A DNA stretch of 64,000 bases from assembly GCA_947369165.1 (NCBI GenBank), contig CANBKJ010000005.1, forward strand, positions 1 through 64,000, in the 5' to 3' direction. Both the position numbers and the translations under genes were made by a program. This DNA comes from an uncultured Lachnoclostridium sp. (GTDB taxonomy: Bacteria > Bacillota > Clostridia > Lachnospirales > Lachnospiraceae). Position 1 is the first letter of the stretch. The number at the start of each line of letters is the position of its first letter. Of this stretch, positions 37,301-45,839 are shown one piece after another. The notes under the pieces are model-generated. The model searched no databases and was not told where the DNA came from. It saw only the letters and a list, made by a program, of their open reading frames with translations.

Positions 37301-37844
37301 CTACCAAAAACTCCTCCAGCGCCTGCTTCTTTGGATTTTTCAAAGTTAAATTTTGATATAATCTTTTTTCTTCCCACTCCTTCAGATAAATCTTTTTGAA
37401 TTTATCATGATAAAAGATGGTGACTGCCTCATCAAAGTTTTCCCTGGCAAGCTCCACAAATTCTTTATAGGAATGGATCTCCCCGTCAGAACTGCGGAGG
37501 CATCTCGGTAATACCCGGATCTCATATGGCAGCATATATTCTCCGCAATCCGTCACGATACAGAGATCTCCTGCCATGATCTCTCCCGCTTTTTTATTGG
37601 CCGCATATACCTTTGCCGTAATTTCATTTTCCTTCCCATCAAAAACTGGCAGAAATTCTATATTGAAATGATCCACCGCTCCGAATCCCTTGATCTTCGT
37701 CCCTGCAGAATTGGACACCGTAAAGGAAGAAGCGGCTTCCCCTCCCTCAACTACTTCCAGCTTCAGACAGTCTATAGAACAGACGATCTCCGGCTGCTCA
37801 TATGTAAATCTGCCCTGGGCCAGTGACATGACTTTCTCTCTCAT
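34302..37844 (-). CDS. Giant DUF5717-type protein
   Basis: The 1180-aa protein has no signal peptide or membrane helix. The N-terminal ~300 residues are beta-rich and look like two Ig-like modules (IVCSIDCLKLEVVEGGEAAS, later PVRFAANKRQISFEVRD and AVLAFHIQASEVPEGIHRC). Residues about 310-1020 are a long alpha-helical solenoid, and the C terminus is beta-rich again (YSRSKDIYIELTYEDGEKAV, YQIFAGREPRPVRQGVI). No enzyme motif is seen. GGGGAG 8 nt before ATG 37844 sets the start. I recall it as DUF5717, mostly in Lachnospiraceae. It is the largest gene of the cluster and probably its platform protein. Confidence 0.82.
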   Translation of the reverse strand: MREKVMSLAQGRFTYEQPEIVCSIDCLKLEVVEGGEAASSFTVSNSAGTKIKGFGAVDHFNIEFLPVFDGKENEITAKVYAANKKAGEIMAGDLCIVTDCGEYMLPYEIRVLPRCLRSSDGEIHSYKEFVELARENFDEAVTIFYHDKFKKIYLKEWEEKRLYQNLTLKNPKKQALEEFLVVHGDKKPVRFAANKRQISFEVRDEDIEGEILIALDSWGMAGIQVSTKSSYISLEKNNLSNKDFLQNHAVLAFHIQASEVPEGIHRCVILLENVYQKLEIGVRLHGIRGMKERAKKRSLDKLPGVLAKYHIQYMMNSSLKDEWLRVLVENREGIGSLSKGNDVLLEGYMAVLTGEERKKAAFVNAVTGMPAPALGDDVRKVFCYLTTMYIRCLALGSLEEKSELCRKIREYYDNGCHHWRLLVMLERLGYFQGNSQSLMEELDLLWREGAVSPYLHLYRMLLMLQEPELLKKLDSSRIGALRFGLRHDLITEDLAMAVSFLAARQKKCTPALLSVLQGCYEVYGSEDTLQCICALMIRTEKLEARYFKWFRLGVERRLRLTELFEYYMYTMDKACYDEALPVVAAYFQYENHLRDSVRAGLYASIVRNQERYPEYYQSYYEAMQEYTLRQLYDHHISPELAVLYEEFFGVDNCKDRIARELPGVLFVHRLHCHNKNMERVVVLHDEGGGEMVYNLVNGEADVSIGTANYKLYFVDKNGYYHGDSVPYTLTKILNLECMAQGCYENGSENPVLLLYLFSETLKKKDIGAKDAILLHTMIRRQVPGVEYRQKTLLILYDYYKAIGEELLLEEVIRGIDFRYLTQERRAGILQTMIQHEWKDEALSALKKYEITGCSLKLLLLLITWKLKEDREHFEPYYMKLCSFLYQRGIKNNETLSYLVDFYMGSISVLYGIYHAARKNGAEISDGGTERLLGQALFVEDNLEKYADIFVDYYEYGANRILVKAFLGGISYGYLTEKWQLPEGIWKKIRREGLSEENQSMILASLRYYAQKDEYTEAEREYIEYHLSHYASTGRVFSFMKGFVGKVEVPFAVLHGSIIQLYYSRSKDIYIELTYEDGEKAVSQMKQVFEDIYVYETLLFRGETVHYQIFAGREPRPVRQGVIRADEEFFGETAEPEAAAFYELVNRMIQARENGEDEVLRQLIRKYRSMQEISGKLFVPL

Positions 37845-37860
37845 CGCAATTTCTCCCCGG

Positions 37861-38832
37861 TTATGATGATGTTTGCTCAATGCGTTGGATCAGTGCCTCG
37901 ATGAAACGCATTTCCATATCGCGGCATCCCGTCAGGGAATAACTCCCCACCGCTTTCATCGCCTCCATGGCGATCTGCAGAGCTGCTCCTTTATCTTTTT
38001 TGACAAAATACAGCCAATAGGCGAAAACTCTCTTTATATTCGCCTCCTCATTGCCCTCCATTTTTGCCAGAAAAGATTTTCCATAAAAATGTGCCTTTCC
38101 CTCGTTGGGCTGAATGATCACATTGTAAAATACAAATTCACATAAACTGGATATCTCTCCCCGGGACCATTTATCCGGCACATGATCCTCCATCTCGTCC
38201 ATGACTTTCTGAAGACTGTCATAATCACCCTGATCCAGAAAATGATAATACAACATGAGAAGATACTTTTTGTAGACGGATAGATCAGTCAGTTTACCCG
38301 TATACTCTACCGTCTGGACTTCTAACTCCGCTGGCGCCCTGCCCTCCCGGATCGCCGCATAGCACCGCTCATACTCACGCCTCATAATCCCGGCTGCCCC
38401 GCTGCCTGCCTTCTGTTTCTGATTAAATGCCAGAAGCACCATCAGCACAAAGGTATACCCCACCATAACCATGGCTATCGACACCGTAAAGACATTTTTC
38501 GGCATAAGTTTTGTCCCCCAGATCTGAAAGCAGGCTGTCTCTGTAAAAAACAGCGCCACCGCCATAGAAAATGCCCCGTAGATCAGATTTCTCATCCGTG
38601 TATCATTCGGATCTGTCATACGGCAGCTTATGTAGGGCTGTGGATCACACAGCCCGATAGAAAATCCTTTGTTTTTCTTACGAATCTTTATCATAAAAAA
38701 TATAAAGTGATCAAACTTAAAGTGTAACAATAATCCCCCCACAATTTTGCCGATAGCGGCAGCGATTCCTATGATGATATAACCTGCCAGTGCACCACCT
38801 GCACCCATAAAAAACTGTGCTGCCCCGTCCAT
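37861..38832 (-). CDS. Three-helix membrane protein, possibly a catalytically dead M50-like protein
   Basis: The 323-aa protein has three membrane helices (about 10-36, 84-105, 113-136) and a soluble helical C-terminal half. The first helix (IIIGIAAAIGKIVGGLLLHF) lines up with the HExGH helix of M50 site-2 proteases but has AAAIGK where HExxH would be, and the following FKFDHFIFFMI plus the FSIGLCDPQPYISC stretch also recall that family. This comparison is by eye and weak. ATG 38832 follows AAAGGCGG. It is the first gene of the DUF5716/5717 operon, 16 bp before the giant gene. Confidence 0.65.
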   Translation of the reverse strand: MDGAAQFFMGAGGALAGYIIIGIAAAIGKIVGGLLLHFKFDHFIFFMIKIRKKNKGFSIGLCDPQPYISCRMTDPNDTRMRNLIYGAFSMAVALFFTETACFQIWGTKLMPKNVFTVSIAMVMVGYTFVLMVLLAFNQKQKAGSGAAGIMRREYERCYAAIREGRAPAELEVQTVEYTGKLTDLSVYKKYLLMLYYHFLDQGDYDSLQKVMDEMEDHVPDKWSRGEISSLCEFVFYNVIIQPNEGKAHFYGKSFLAKMEGNEEANIKRVFAYWLYFVKKDKGAALQIAMEAMKAVGSYSLTGCRDMEMRFIEALIQRIEQTSS

Positions 38833-38947
38833 ACATATATCCGCCTTTCTCTGAAAGTCCCCGGATTTACATCCAGATTCTATTATAATTGTATATAAAT
38901 ACAGCGATTTTGTAAATAGGAAATTCCAGTGCATTCTTCCTTACGCA

Positions 38948-39496
38948 CTACTGCAGCGCTCCCGCCAGCTGCATGGCTCCGATGACAGCCAGGGCAATCC
39001 CCGCAAAATAGTGAGAGACTCCGATACATTTTACCCTTTTATCTGCCAGCAGCAAAAATCCATAGGTAAGGATCCCTACAACGAAGGGAAATATATACGC
39101 TTCTGCCCCCATGGCACACAAACTGAGACCGCCGCAGAATGAATCCGAGGCTAAGACGCCTCCCAGTAGAACTCCTTCCCATGGATCAATGGTCTTAGAG
39201 GAATCCGCGTCATAATTCTTTTCTTCCCGGTGATGATAGACACCCCAGACCGACCGCACACCGATCACAAACAGCACAAAGCCTCCTGCCATCTGGATGT
39301 AGGCCGTATCGATAAAATGTCCCATGCCATTTCCCAGGAAAACTGCTGCCATGGATGTGATAGCTGAGACCAGCGCCACGATCGCTTTCGTGTACCAGGG
39401 AATACGGATGTCTCCTGCCCGGTAAGCAGCCCCTACCGCCCAGGAATCAATGCTGGCGGATAAACCAAGCAATATTATCTTGATCACGTTCTCCAA
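38948..39496 (-). CDS. MntP/YtaF-family membrane transporter
   Basis: The 182-aa protein has six helices arranged as two repeats, each with an Asp-containing motif (LGLSASIDSWAVGAAYRAG and GGVLASDSFCGGLSLCAMG), as in MntP manganese exporters and the sporulation protein YtaF. The His-rich loop (YHHREEKNYD) may bind metal. It is divergent from a Ca2+-type P-type ATPase and 115 bp upstream of the DUF5716/5717 operon on the same strand. I cannot decide between MntP and YtaF. Confidence 0.82.
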   Translation of the reverse strand: MENVIKIILLGLSASIDSWAVGAAYRAGDIRIPWYTKAIVALVSAITSMAAVFLGNGMGHFIDTAYIQMAGGFVLFVIGVRSVWGVYHHREEKNYDADSSKTIDPWEGVLLGGVLASDSFCGGLSLCAMGAEAYIFPFVVGILTYGFLLLADKRVKCIGVSHYFAGIALAVIGAMQLAGALQ

Positions 39497-39608
39497 ATTC
39501 TCCTAAAATCCGACTTATTTATTTTATCTTATGATTATCCTGGGGAAAAGTTATAATTCCCGATTTAAAGACATAAAAATGATGTAAAACAGATTCGGGA
39601 CAACAGGG

Positions 39609-42167
39609 ATGAAAAATAGAAGCGACTGGTACAACACACCTACAAAAGAGATCGAAAAACATTTTCACACAGATATGGAAAACGGGTTACAACAGAAAAA
39701 GGCGGAGGCACTTCTTCAAAAACACGGGAAAAACCAGCTGGCTCATAAAAAACCGGATAGCATGCTGAAAAATTTTATTGACCAGTTCAAGGATTTTATG
39801 ATCATAACACTCCTGATCGCCGCCGGGATCTCCTTTGCTGTCTCCTGTCTGGAGCATCGGATGGACCTGATCGAGCCCTCTATCATACTTGCCATCGTGA
39901 TCATTAATGCGATTCTGGGCGTTGTTCAGGAAGCAAAGGCCAGGCGTTCTCTGGAAGCGCTGAAAAACCTTTCTGCGCCTCTGGCACTGGTATACCGGGA
40001 CGGAGAATTAAAGCAGATCGATTCCTCTCTCCTGGTTCCTGGGGATCTCATCGTGCTGGAAGCAGGAAATCTCGTTCCCGCCGATGCGAGAATCGTATCT
40101 GTCATGGGACTCTCCATCGAGGAATCCACCTTGACCGGAGAGACAAATCCCATAGAAAAATCCACCTCTCCCCTCCACCAGGAAAATCTTCCGGTGGCAG
40201 AACAGGTCAATATGGCTTTTTCTGGAACACTGGTTATCTCCGGACACGGTCTTGCCATCGTGACCGCCACCGGTATGAATACCGAGCTGGGCCACATCGC
40301 CGGAATGATTTCTTCTGAGACGCCGCCGGATACTCCGCTCCAGAAAAAACTGAACCATACGGGAAAACTCCTGGGGACACTGGCCCTGATCATCTGTCTT
40401 GTCCTGTTTGTCCTTGGCATATATAAAAAACAGCCCGTCTTTTCCATGTTTATGACCTCTGTCAGTCTGGGAGTGGCAGCGATCCCAGAGAGCCTTCCCG
40501 CCCTGGTCACAATCATGCTCTCCCTGGGGGTGGAGCGGATGGCAAAAAAACGTGCTATCATCCGCAGGCTTCCCGCTGTGGAAACCCTTGGCAGCGCCAC
40601 CGTAATCTGCTCAGATAAAACCGGAACTCTCACGGAAAACAAAATGACCGTTGTAAAAACCTATACGATGGACACCGCCCAGCGTTTATTTACATATTTC
40701 TGCCTGTGCAGCCACGGTATCGATCCCATGGAGAAGGCGTTGTGGGAGTACGCCGATACCCTGTCCATAAATATGGAGACAGAGCAGAAAAAAAGACATC
40801 TGAAAGACGAACTTCCCTTTGATTCCAAGCGAAAACGAATGACAACATTTCACGAAACCTCAAAAGGGCTGATGAGTATCACAAAGGGTGCGCCGGAGAT
40901 CATCCTCAAACACTGCAGCCATATCCTGATCGACGGAGAAAAGAAAACAATCACCCACAGCATTCGTCGGAATATCGAACAAATTTTCCAGGAATTTGCC
41001 AAGGATGCCCTTCGGGTGCTTGCCCTTGCCTACCGGGAGGATATCGGCTCCCACCTGAAACATGACAAATCCGTCTACGAGGAGAATATGGTATTTGTGG
41101 GCCTGGCTGGCTTTATGGATCCTCCCAGAAAGGAGGCGGAATTTGCTGTCACAAAATGCCGCCACGCCGGGATCCGCCCGGTGATGATCACCGGCGACCA
41201 TCAGGTCACCGCTTCCGCCATCGCCCATAAGCTGGGGATCTGCCGTCATCACGATCAAGTCATGAGCGGCGCACAGTTAGACCAGATCAGCGATGCCGAG
41301 CTGTCCCGTGTCATCTATCAATACCCTGTCTTTGCCAGAGTTTCTCCAGCTCACAAAGTTCGTCTTGTGAAAGCGTTTCAGAACAATGGAGAGGTAGTAG
41401 CCATGACCGGGGATGGTGTCAATGACGCCCCGGCGCTCCAAAAAGCGGATATCGGCTGTGCCATGGGCAGATCCGGAACCGACGTAGCAAAAAATGCTGC
41501 CGATATGATCCTGATGGACGATAATTTTGCCACCATTGTCGATGCGGTGGAAGAGGGCAGAGGGATTTTCCAGAACATAAAAAAGGCCGTTCATTTTCTC
41601 CTTTCCTGCAACATTGGAGAGATCATGACAATCTTTGTGGCAATCCTGCTGGGAAGGGCCGCACCACTGCTCCCGGTACAGCTCCTGTTTATCAACCTTG
41701 TAACAGATTCCTTTCCCGCTATCTGCCTTGGACTGGAACCGCCGGAAAACGATATTATGAACCATCCTCCGGTCTCTGCGGCGAAGGGACTCTTCGGAGG
41801 CGGTGGCATGTTTACCATCATCGTCGAGGGCATGTTCATCGGCTCCCTGGCCCTGTTCGCCTATATGCTGGGCGGAGATACCGCAGGAAGTACGATGTGC
41901 TTCGCTGTGCTCTCCCTGTCGCAGCTGATCCATTCCCTGAACATGAGAAGCAGCACCCATTCCATCTTTCAGATCGGATTTTTCACCAATAAAAAGCTTC
42001 TGTTCAGCGTGATCTTCTGCATCGCCCTGCAGTGCGCCGCCATATCCGTTCCCACACTGCAGATGATCTTCCACACCACATCCCTGACGGTTTCACAGTG
42101 GATCTTAGTGGGGATACTGGCACTGATGCCGGTACCGCTGGTGGAACTGGAAAAAAGGGCTGGCTGA
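39609..42167 (+). CDS. P-type cation-transporting ATPase (Ca2+-type, IIA)
   Basis: The 852-aa pump has the actuator motif TLTGET (175-180), the membrane motif IPESLP (292-297), the phosphorylation site CSDKTGTLT with Asp336, and [11 protein letters not shown] near residue 600. PESLP in helix 4 and the N-terminal cation-ATPase domain ([19 protein letters not shown]) indicate the SERCA/PMR1-like group that moves Ca2+ or Mn2+ outward. The ribosome site is weak (ACAACAGGG). It diverges from the MntP/YtaF-like gene, suggesting shared divalent-metal handling. Confidence 0.92.
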   Translation: MKNRSDWYNTPTKEIEKHFHTDMENGLQQKKAEALLQKHGKNQLAHKKPDSMLKNFIDQFKDFMIITLLIAAGISFAVSCLEHRMDLIEPSIILAIVIINAILGVVQEAKARRSLEALKNLSAPLALVYRDGELKQIDSSLLVPGDLIVLEAGNLVPADARIVSVMGLSIEESTLTGETNPIEKSTSPLHQENLPVAEQVNMAFSGTLVISGHGLAIVTATGMNTELGHIAGMISSETPPDTPLQKKLNHTGKLLGTLALIICLVLFVLGIYKKQPVFSMFMTSVSLGVAAIPESLPALVTIMLSLGVERMAKKRAIIRRLPAVETLGSATVICSDKTGTLTENKMTVVKTYTMDTAQRLFTYFCLCSHGIDPMEKALWEYADTLSINMETEQKKRHLKDELPFDSKRKRMTTFHETSKGLMSITKGAPEIILKHCSHILIDGEKKTITHSIRRNIEQIFQEFAKDALRVLALAYREDIGSHLKHDKSVYEENMVFVGLAGFMDPPRKEAEFAVTKCRHAGIRPVMITGDHQVTASAIAHKLGICRHHDQVMSGAQLDQISDAELSRVIYQYPVFARVSPAHKVRLVKAFQNNGEVVAMTGDGVNDAPALQKADIGCAMGRSGTDVAKNAADMILMDDNFATIVDAVEEGRGIFQNIKKAVHFLLSCNIGEIMTIFVAILLGRAAPLLPVQLLFINLVTDSFPAICLGLEPPENDIMNHPPVSAAKGLFGGGGMFTIIVEGMFIGSLALFAYMLGGDTAGSTMCFAVLSLSQLIHSLNMRSSTHSIFQIGFFTNKKLLFSVIFCIALQCAAISVPTLQMIFHTTSLTVSQWILVGILALMPVPLVELEKRAG

Positions 42168-42274
42168 AAAGCGCAGCCCTCTAAAGAATTGCCTTCGGCC
42201 ATTCTTTTGCTCCGCAAGCTGGAAACTTTACTACCTGGAAAAAAGGGCTGGCTGAAAAGCGCAGCCCTCTAAAG
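42147..42274. repeat. Exact 40-bp duplicate of a terminator-like hairpin
   Basis: The same 40 bp occur at 42147-42186 and 42235-42274, 88 bp apart. The first copy overlaps the end of the P-type ATPase gene. Each copy forms a hairpin (AGGGCTG with CAGCCCT) preceded by six A on the plus strand, so on the minus strand it reads as an intrinsic terminator with TTTTTT. They would terminate the toxin-antitoxin transcript. Between the copies lies the GCTCCGCAAGCTGGAAACTT module also found near 9018 and 47440. Confidence 0.8.
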
Positions 42275-42313
42275 GGGCTGTCGGTTCATACCGATTTTTA
42301 AAGCGCCTACACT

Positions 42314-42390
42314 AAAACAAGCATATCCCACAGAAATTCATGCTTTTCAGCATGGGAACTTCTGGTGGATATGCTTGTTTTTTCTTTAGA
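42314..42390. terminator. Long palindromic element with T-run
   Basis: A 15-bp perfect stem (42314-42328 with 42367-42381) encloses an inner hairpin (CATGCTTTTCAGCATG), followed by six T on the plus strand. It can terminate the P-type ATPase transcript. The right 59 bp (42334-42392) recur at 46711-46769 with four differences, so the element is mobile or MITE-like. Confidence 0.7.
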
Positions 42391-42426
42391 CAGATTTCAC
42401 TCAGACCAATGAGGCTTCTGCTAAAA

Positions 42427-42882
42427 CTACCCATTAATAATTTCCATCATTTCAGCAGGTGTTACAATAAAATCTTTTATCGGATAATGTTTTTGATTAC
42501 CCGTTACTAAATAAGCATCATCGTCTCTCTTCTCCATTGCAACCTCATAAAATATCAAATCATCCATATCAACCAAGATTTCCCCCGTAGGTTGCGGAAA
42601 TACTTCCATACCATATTGTTTTACTGCATTTATAACCAGCTGGATTGTCTCTTCCTTAAAATGAAATTTATTTCTATTAAGTACTTCATCATACTCTGCC
42701 AATATAACTTCATGATACAATGGTATAATTTTCCCATCAAACATTGCATCTAATACTCGTACTGTCGCTGAATCTGCTCGTTTTGAAAGCAAAGCAGAAA
42801 TGAAAACATTTGTATCTATAACTGCATAATACCATAAGCACTTACCTTTTTCTTTCCACTCTAACAGCTGAGATTTCAGCAT
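42427..42882 (-). CDS. PIN-domain toxin, putative
   Basis: The PIN fold is clear: YYAVIDTNVFISALLS with the catalytic Asp at the N terminus, EVILAEYDEVLNR, then DDLIFYEVAMEKRDDDAYLVTGNQKHYPI with the acidic cluster. Such proteins are Mg2+-dependent ribonuclease toxins. The start is uncertain: the natural-looking ATG near 42824 lies out of frame with the PIN motif, and the in-frame ATG codons at 42882 and further upstream (42891, 42912) lie inside the antitoxin gene with weak ribosome sites. A small indel at the start may have damaged the toxin. Confidence 0.75.
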   Translation of the reverse strand: MLKSQLLEWKEKGKCLWYYAVIDTNVFISALLSKRADSATVRVLDAMFDGKIIPLYHEVILAEYDEVLNRNKFHFKEETIQLVINAVKQYGMEVFPQPTGEILVDMDDLIFYEVAMEKRDDDAYLVTGNQKHYPIKDFIVTPAEMMEIING

Positions 42883-43138
42883 TGATTTCATCAAGAGACA
42901 TCTCTGGCACATCAGCAGCCTGCTCTCTCAACTCATAGAATGCATTCTTAGCCTCTGCTCTTGTAATTGTTGTATCTGGTAATGTTGCCTCAAACGGAAG
43001 CCCTTTAACCATCTTACTTCTAGTCATAAACATACGGAAAGCTGTTGGTAAATCCATACCAAGAGTCTCGTAAATCTCTGCCACCTCCTGTTTTAATGCT
43101 TTATCTGCACGAAATTGAATCAATACCTGTTCTGCCAT
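42842..43138 (-). CDS. RelB/DinJ-family antitoxin
   Basis: The 98-aa protein starts MAEQVLIQFRADKALKQEVA with a ribbon-helix-helix region (ETLGMDLPTAFRMFMTRSKM) and a helical tail, as in RelB/DinJ antitoxins. AAGGAGG precedes the ATG at 43138 by about 8 nt. It overlaps the in-frame extension of the PIN gene. DinJ usually pairs with a RelE-type YafQ toxin; pairing with a PIN protein is less usual. It probably binds its own promoter and the toxin. Confidence 0.85.
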   Translation of the reverse strand: MAEQVLIQFRADKALKQEVAEIYETLGMDLPTAFRMFMTRSKMVKGLPFEATLPDTTITRAEAKNAFYELREQAADVPEMSLDEINAEISAVRVERKR

Positions 43139-43335
43139 AATGATTCCTCCTTCACCATACCTTTTGTAGTTATTTTGCATATGTTTGTAATATTATTATA
43201 TGTCACTTTATTAAATTTATCAACATACATTTGCTTATTCCCGTCATCCGTTCCACCTGCTTATATGAGTACTCATTTAATAAATCCAATGCATGATCAG
43301 AGCAATACCTGTGGCTCTCCTTCTAAAAGATATTT

Positions 43336-43554
43336 CTAGGACAGTTGTACAAAAACATTGTAACGGCATTTTCGGACTTCCCCCACAGGAACATTCTTTC
43401 CAATGGGCAGTTGCGTCCGATTTTGGGGAACATCTTCCTCCACAACTGGTCTGCCTAACACAGATTCCACCTCACCGCCAATCTGGATTAACCGATGGGT
43501 GCGGATTTTCCGTTCCTCCGCTTTCTTCTCTAATGTCCTTCTTTGTTTTGCCAT
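43336..43554 (-). pseudogene. Truncated DUF3847-like conjugative-element protein
   Basis: The 72-codon frame has the start and core of a DUF3847-type protein (MAKQRRTLEKKAEERKIRTH, RLIQIGGEVESVLGRPVVEE), but the sequence after residue 42 no longer resembles the family. AGAGGATATTT precedes the ATG at 43554. In intact elements this gene lies between tnpW and a mobilisation relaxase; no relaxase is found here. I read it as a remnant. Confidence 0.6.
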
Positions 43555-43688
43555 AAATATCCTCTTTTCTGCATCAGCATTCATGCTGATGACTTTATTA
43601 CGCATAATGCAATGTTTGTGTACAGTAAGCCGTATGGCGTCTGTTGCATCGCAGACACAATACTTACAACACAAAGCAGAGTTTGTGT

Positions 43689-43708
43689 AGCGAAAATTTA
43701 TTTTCGCT
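43689..43708. repeat. Small inverted repeat upstream of the DUF3847-like gene
   Basis: AGCGAAAA and TTTTCGCT form an 8-bp stem with a 4-nt loop in a region rich in further short repeats between tnpW and the DUF3847-like gene. It could be part of an oriT remnant, but no relaxase is present to support this. Confidence 0.35.
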
Positions 43709-43761
43709 CTTACCTCCCTTTCTCCGGCACTCACCGAAAATAAAAATATCACAACTCAACA

Positions 43762-43941
43762 TCATTCTTCTGCCACTACAGGCAGACTGTTTTCACGAAT
43801 ATCATTACTGATAAGGTGCGATAACCTGTCCTCCACTGTAGCAGAATCCATTTCTGCAAAATGCACATTAACCACATAGGTGGTTGTGCCGATTCGTTTT
43901 GTAAAACCGTTATTCTCTGTTACTTTTCTGCTATCCCCCAT
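43762..43941 (-). CDS. Transposon-encoded protein TnpW-like
   Basis: The 59-aa product contains NGFTKRIGTTTYVVNVHFAE followed by a short helical part (VEDRLSHLISNDIRE), matching the small TnpW proteins of clostridial mobilisable and conjugative elements. GGAAGG lies just before the ATG at 43941; a frame extension to 44004 is unlikely. Its biochemical role is not known. Together with the neighbouring remnant it marks an old element integration. Confidence 0.75.
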   Translation of the reverse strand: MGDSRKVTENNGFTKRIGTTTYVVNVHFAEMDSATVEDRLSHLISNDIRENSLPVVAEE

Positions 43942-44004
43942 AAAACCTTCCATCTTGTGCATGGATTTTGCACAAATTCGCCATACAAAAATCTGTATCC
44001 GCAT

Positions 44005-44412
44005 TAACTTTTTGTTGCCATCAGAACATTTGTTTTGTATAATATCTATATGGTGGCAGTCTGTAGCAAAAGCAATAAATACCCATTTTCGATTTCAAAT
44101 ATGCCATATCCCATTTCTCCTTTCTGATTTTTTGTAATTGGTTTATAATCAAAACAATTACTCCCTGTCACTAATAAGAGAAATGAACACACTAAATCGG
44201 AACTGTTTTGAAAAAAGATTTGAAAATATTTTTATTTACGGACAAAAGGCAGTGATTCCATAATGCAAAAGGAAACAGAACCATTTTCAGAAAACCCAGA
44301 TGCCGATTTTGAAAATGGTCTTTGGGACGCACTGGTAGAAATATGTCTCTGATTTTTCTGACAGGCAGAAAACAAAATATTCTAAAGCCTACTAAAAAGA
44401 AAACAGCAAACC
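44005..44412. other. Gene-poor A+T-rich gap
   Basis: This 408-bp stretch holds one good promoter-like sequence on the plus strand (TTGCCA 44015-44020, 17-nt spacer, TATAAT 44038-44043) and a 29-codon frame at 44263-44352 (MQKETEPFSENPDADFENGL and nine more residues) that looks like the front of a decayed gene. I see no other feature. Confidence 0.5.
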
Positions 44413-44779
44413 ATGAGCGACCGTCCGCAGGCAGTTACCATGAGTTTTCAGAGAGAGTATGCCGAACCGTATGAATGGCTGGTAAAGAACTTTACAGACT
44501 GGGCATTTACCTTTCTGTCTGCCTTCCTGTACTATCAGAATATGGATAAACCTGATGATATGCAGAAAGATTTATACCGTCAGGGCATGGCTGCGTTTGG
44601 CGGGATTGCACCAACTTACCACATAGAATTCTTCTCTGAAAGTCTGTAAGCATTGTGGCAAAGTGTCCCTTGCCTCCAGACCGAACACGGTATTTTGCAG
44701 CGGGCAGTGCAAGAACCAGTATAATGTGTATAAGAGCAGAGGAAAAAGGAGAACGGAGGATTTACCGGATGGAGAATGA
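44413..44779 (+). pseudogene. Frameshifted zinc-ribbon protein of a mobile element
   Basis: A 78-codon frame from 44413 ends at 44649 (…APTYHIEFFSESL). In the +1 frame the sequence continues with a convincing zinc ribbon, VCKHCGKVSLASRPNTVFCS and CKNQYNVYKSRGK, to a stop at 44777-44779. The four-cysteine pattern is characteristic of small mobile-element proteins. A single-base change near 44636-44642 would join the parts. The end overlaps the RhuM start by 11 nt. I do not know the family name. Either it is a broken gene or a frameshift is used. Confidence 0.6.
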
Positions 44780-45785
44780 CAAAACGATCGAGTTAGGAGA
44801 TATCCTTATTTATCAGACAGAAAAAGGCGATACCAGAATTGACGTGTTTTTTCAGAATGACGATATTTGGATGAGCCAGTCTGCCCTTGCCAAACTATAC
44901 AATACAACTCCCCAAAATATAACCACGCATATCCGGAATATTTACGCAGATGGGGAATTAGATGAAATTTCAACTTGTAAGGAATTCTTACAAGTTCAAA
45001 CAGAGGGAAACAGGCAAATCAGACGAAAGAAAAAACATTATAATTTCAAAATGATTCTTGCCATTGGCTACCGTGTCCGTTCCAATGTAGGAATGCATTT
45101 TAGGAATTGGGCTTCCCATGTCTTAGAGGAATATTCCCGAAAGGGATTTGCTATGGATGATGAACGCCTCAAAAATCCAAAGCAGTTTGGAGAAGATTAT
45201 TTTAACGAATTGCTGGAACGTATTCGGGATATTAGGTCTTCCGAGAAACGATTTTATCAGAAGATATGCGATATATACAGAACATCCATTGATTACTCCA
45301 GTAATGATAATGAGGCAAAATTATTTTTTAAGACAGTACAAAACAAAATTCATTACGGAGTACATGGGCATACCGCTGCAGAAGTAATCATGCAAAGAGC
45401 AGATGCAACAAAAGACAACATGGGATTAACTGCTTTTGAGGGGGTAAAAGTCCGAAAGAAAGATGTGGATATTGCAAAAAATTATCTAAATGAAGATGAA
45501 ATGCAGGAGTTAAACAGAGTAGTCACTATGTATCTGGATTTTGCAGAAGATCAGGCCCGCAGACACATTCCTATGTATATGAAAGACTGGGAAACTTACC
45601 TTAATAATTTTCTGAATATGACAGGACGTGAAGTGCTGTCTGGTGCTGGTCTCATTTCTGCAAACCAAGCAAAAGCACATGCCTATGAGCAATATGAGCT
45701 TGATGATGAAAATCGAAAGAAGATAGAAGCGAATGAGCTTGATTTGCTGATTGAGGAAGCAGAGCAAATAAAAAAGGAAAAATAA
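44769..45785 (+). CDS. RhuM family protein
   Basis: The 338-aa protein matches the virulence RhuM family: LGDILIYQTEKGDTRIDVFF, DIWMSQSALAKLYNTTPQNI, then KHYNFKMILAIGYRVRSNVG and RNWASHVLEEYSRKGFAMDD. GGAGG 9 nt before ATG 44769 sets the start. The N-terminal part is a DNA-binding-like domain related to phage antirepressors. Family members occur in genomic islands, often near Fic/Doc or restriction genes. Function is not established. The low G+C content agrees with acquisition. Confidence 0.88.
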   Translation: MENDKTIELGDILIYQTEKGDTRIDVFFQNDDIWMSQSALAKLYNTTPQNITTHIRNIYADGELDEISTCKEFLQVQTEGNRQIRRKKKHYNFKMILAIGYRVRSNVGMHFRNWASHVLEEYSRKGFAMDDERLKNPKQFGEDYFNELLERIRDIRSSEKRFYQKICDIYRTSIDYSSNDNEAKLFFKTVQNKIHYGVHGHTAAEVIMQRADATKDNMGLTAFEGVKVRKKDVDIAKNYLNEDEMQELNRVVTMYLDFAEDQARRHIPMYMKDWETYLNNFLNMTGREVLSGAGLISANQAKAHAYEQYELDDENRKKIEANELDLLIEEAEQIKKEK

Positions 45786-45839
45786 TTTACTGCATATAAC
45801 CCTATAGCAAATTGATGAAGATCAAAAAAGGAGAGGAAA

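Noticed and set aside
41277..42074. Long open frame opposite the P-type ATPase gene (265 codons)
   Set aside because: It is antisense to well-conserved ATPase motifs, is rich in His, Gln and Gly, and matches no family.
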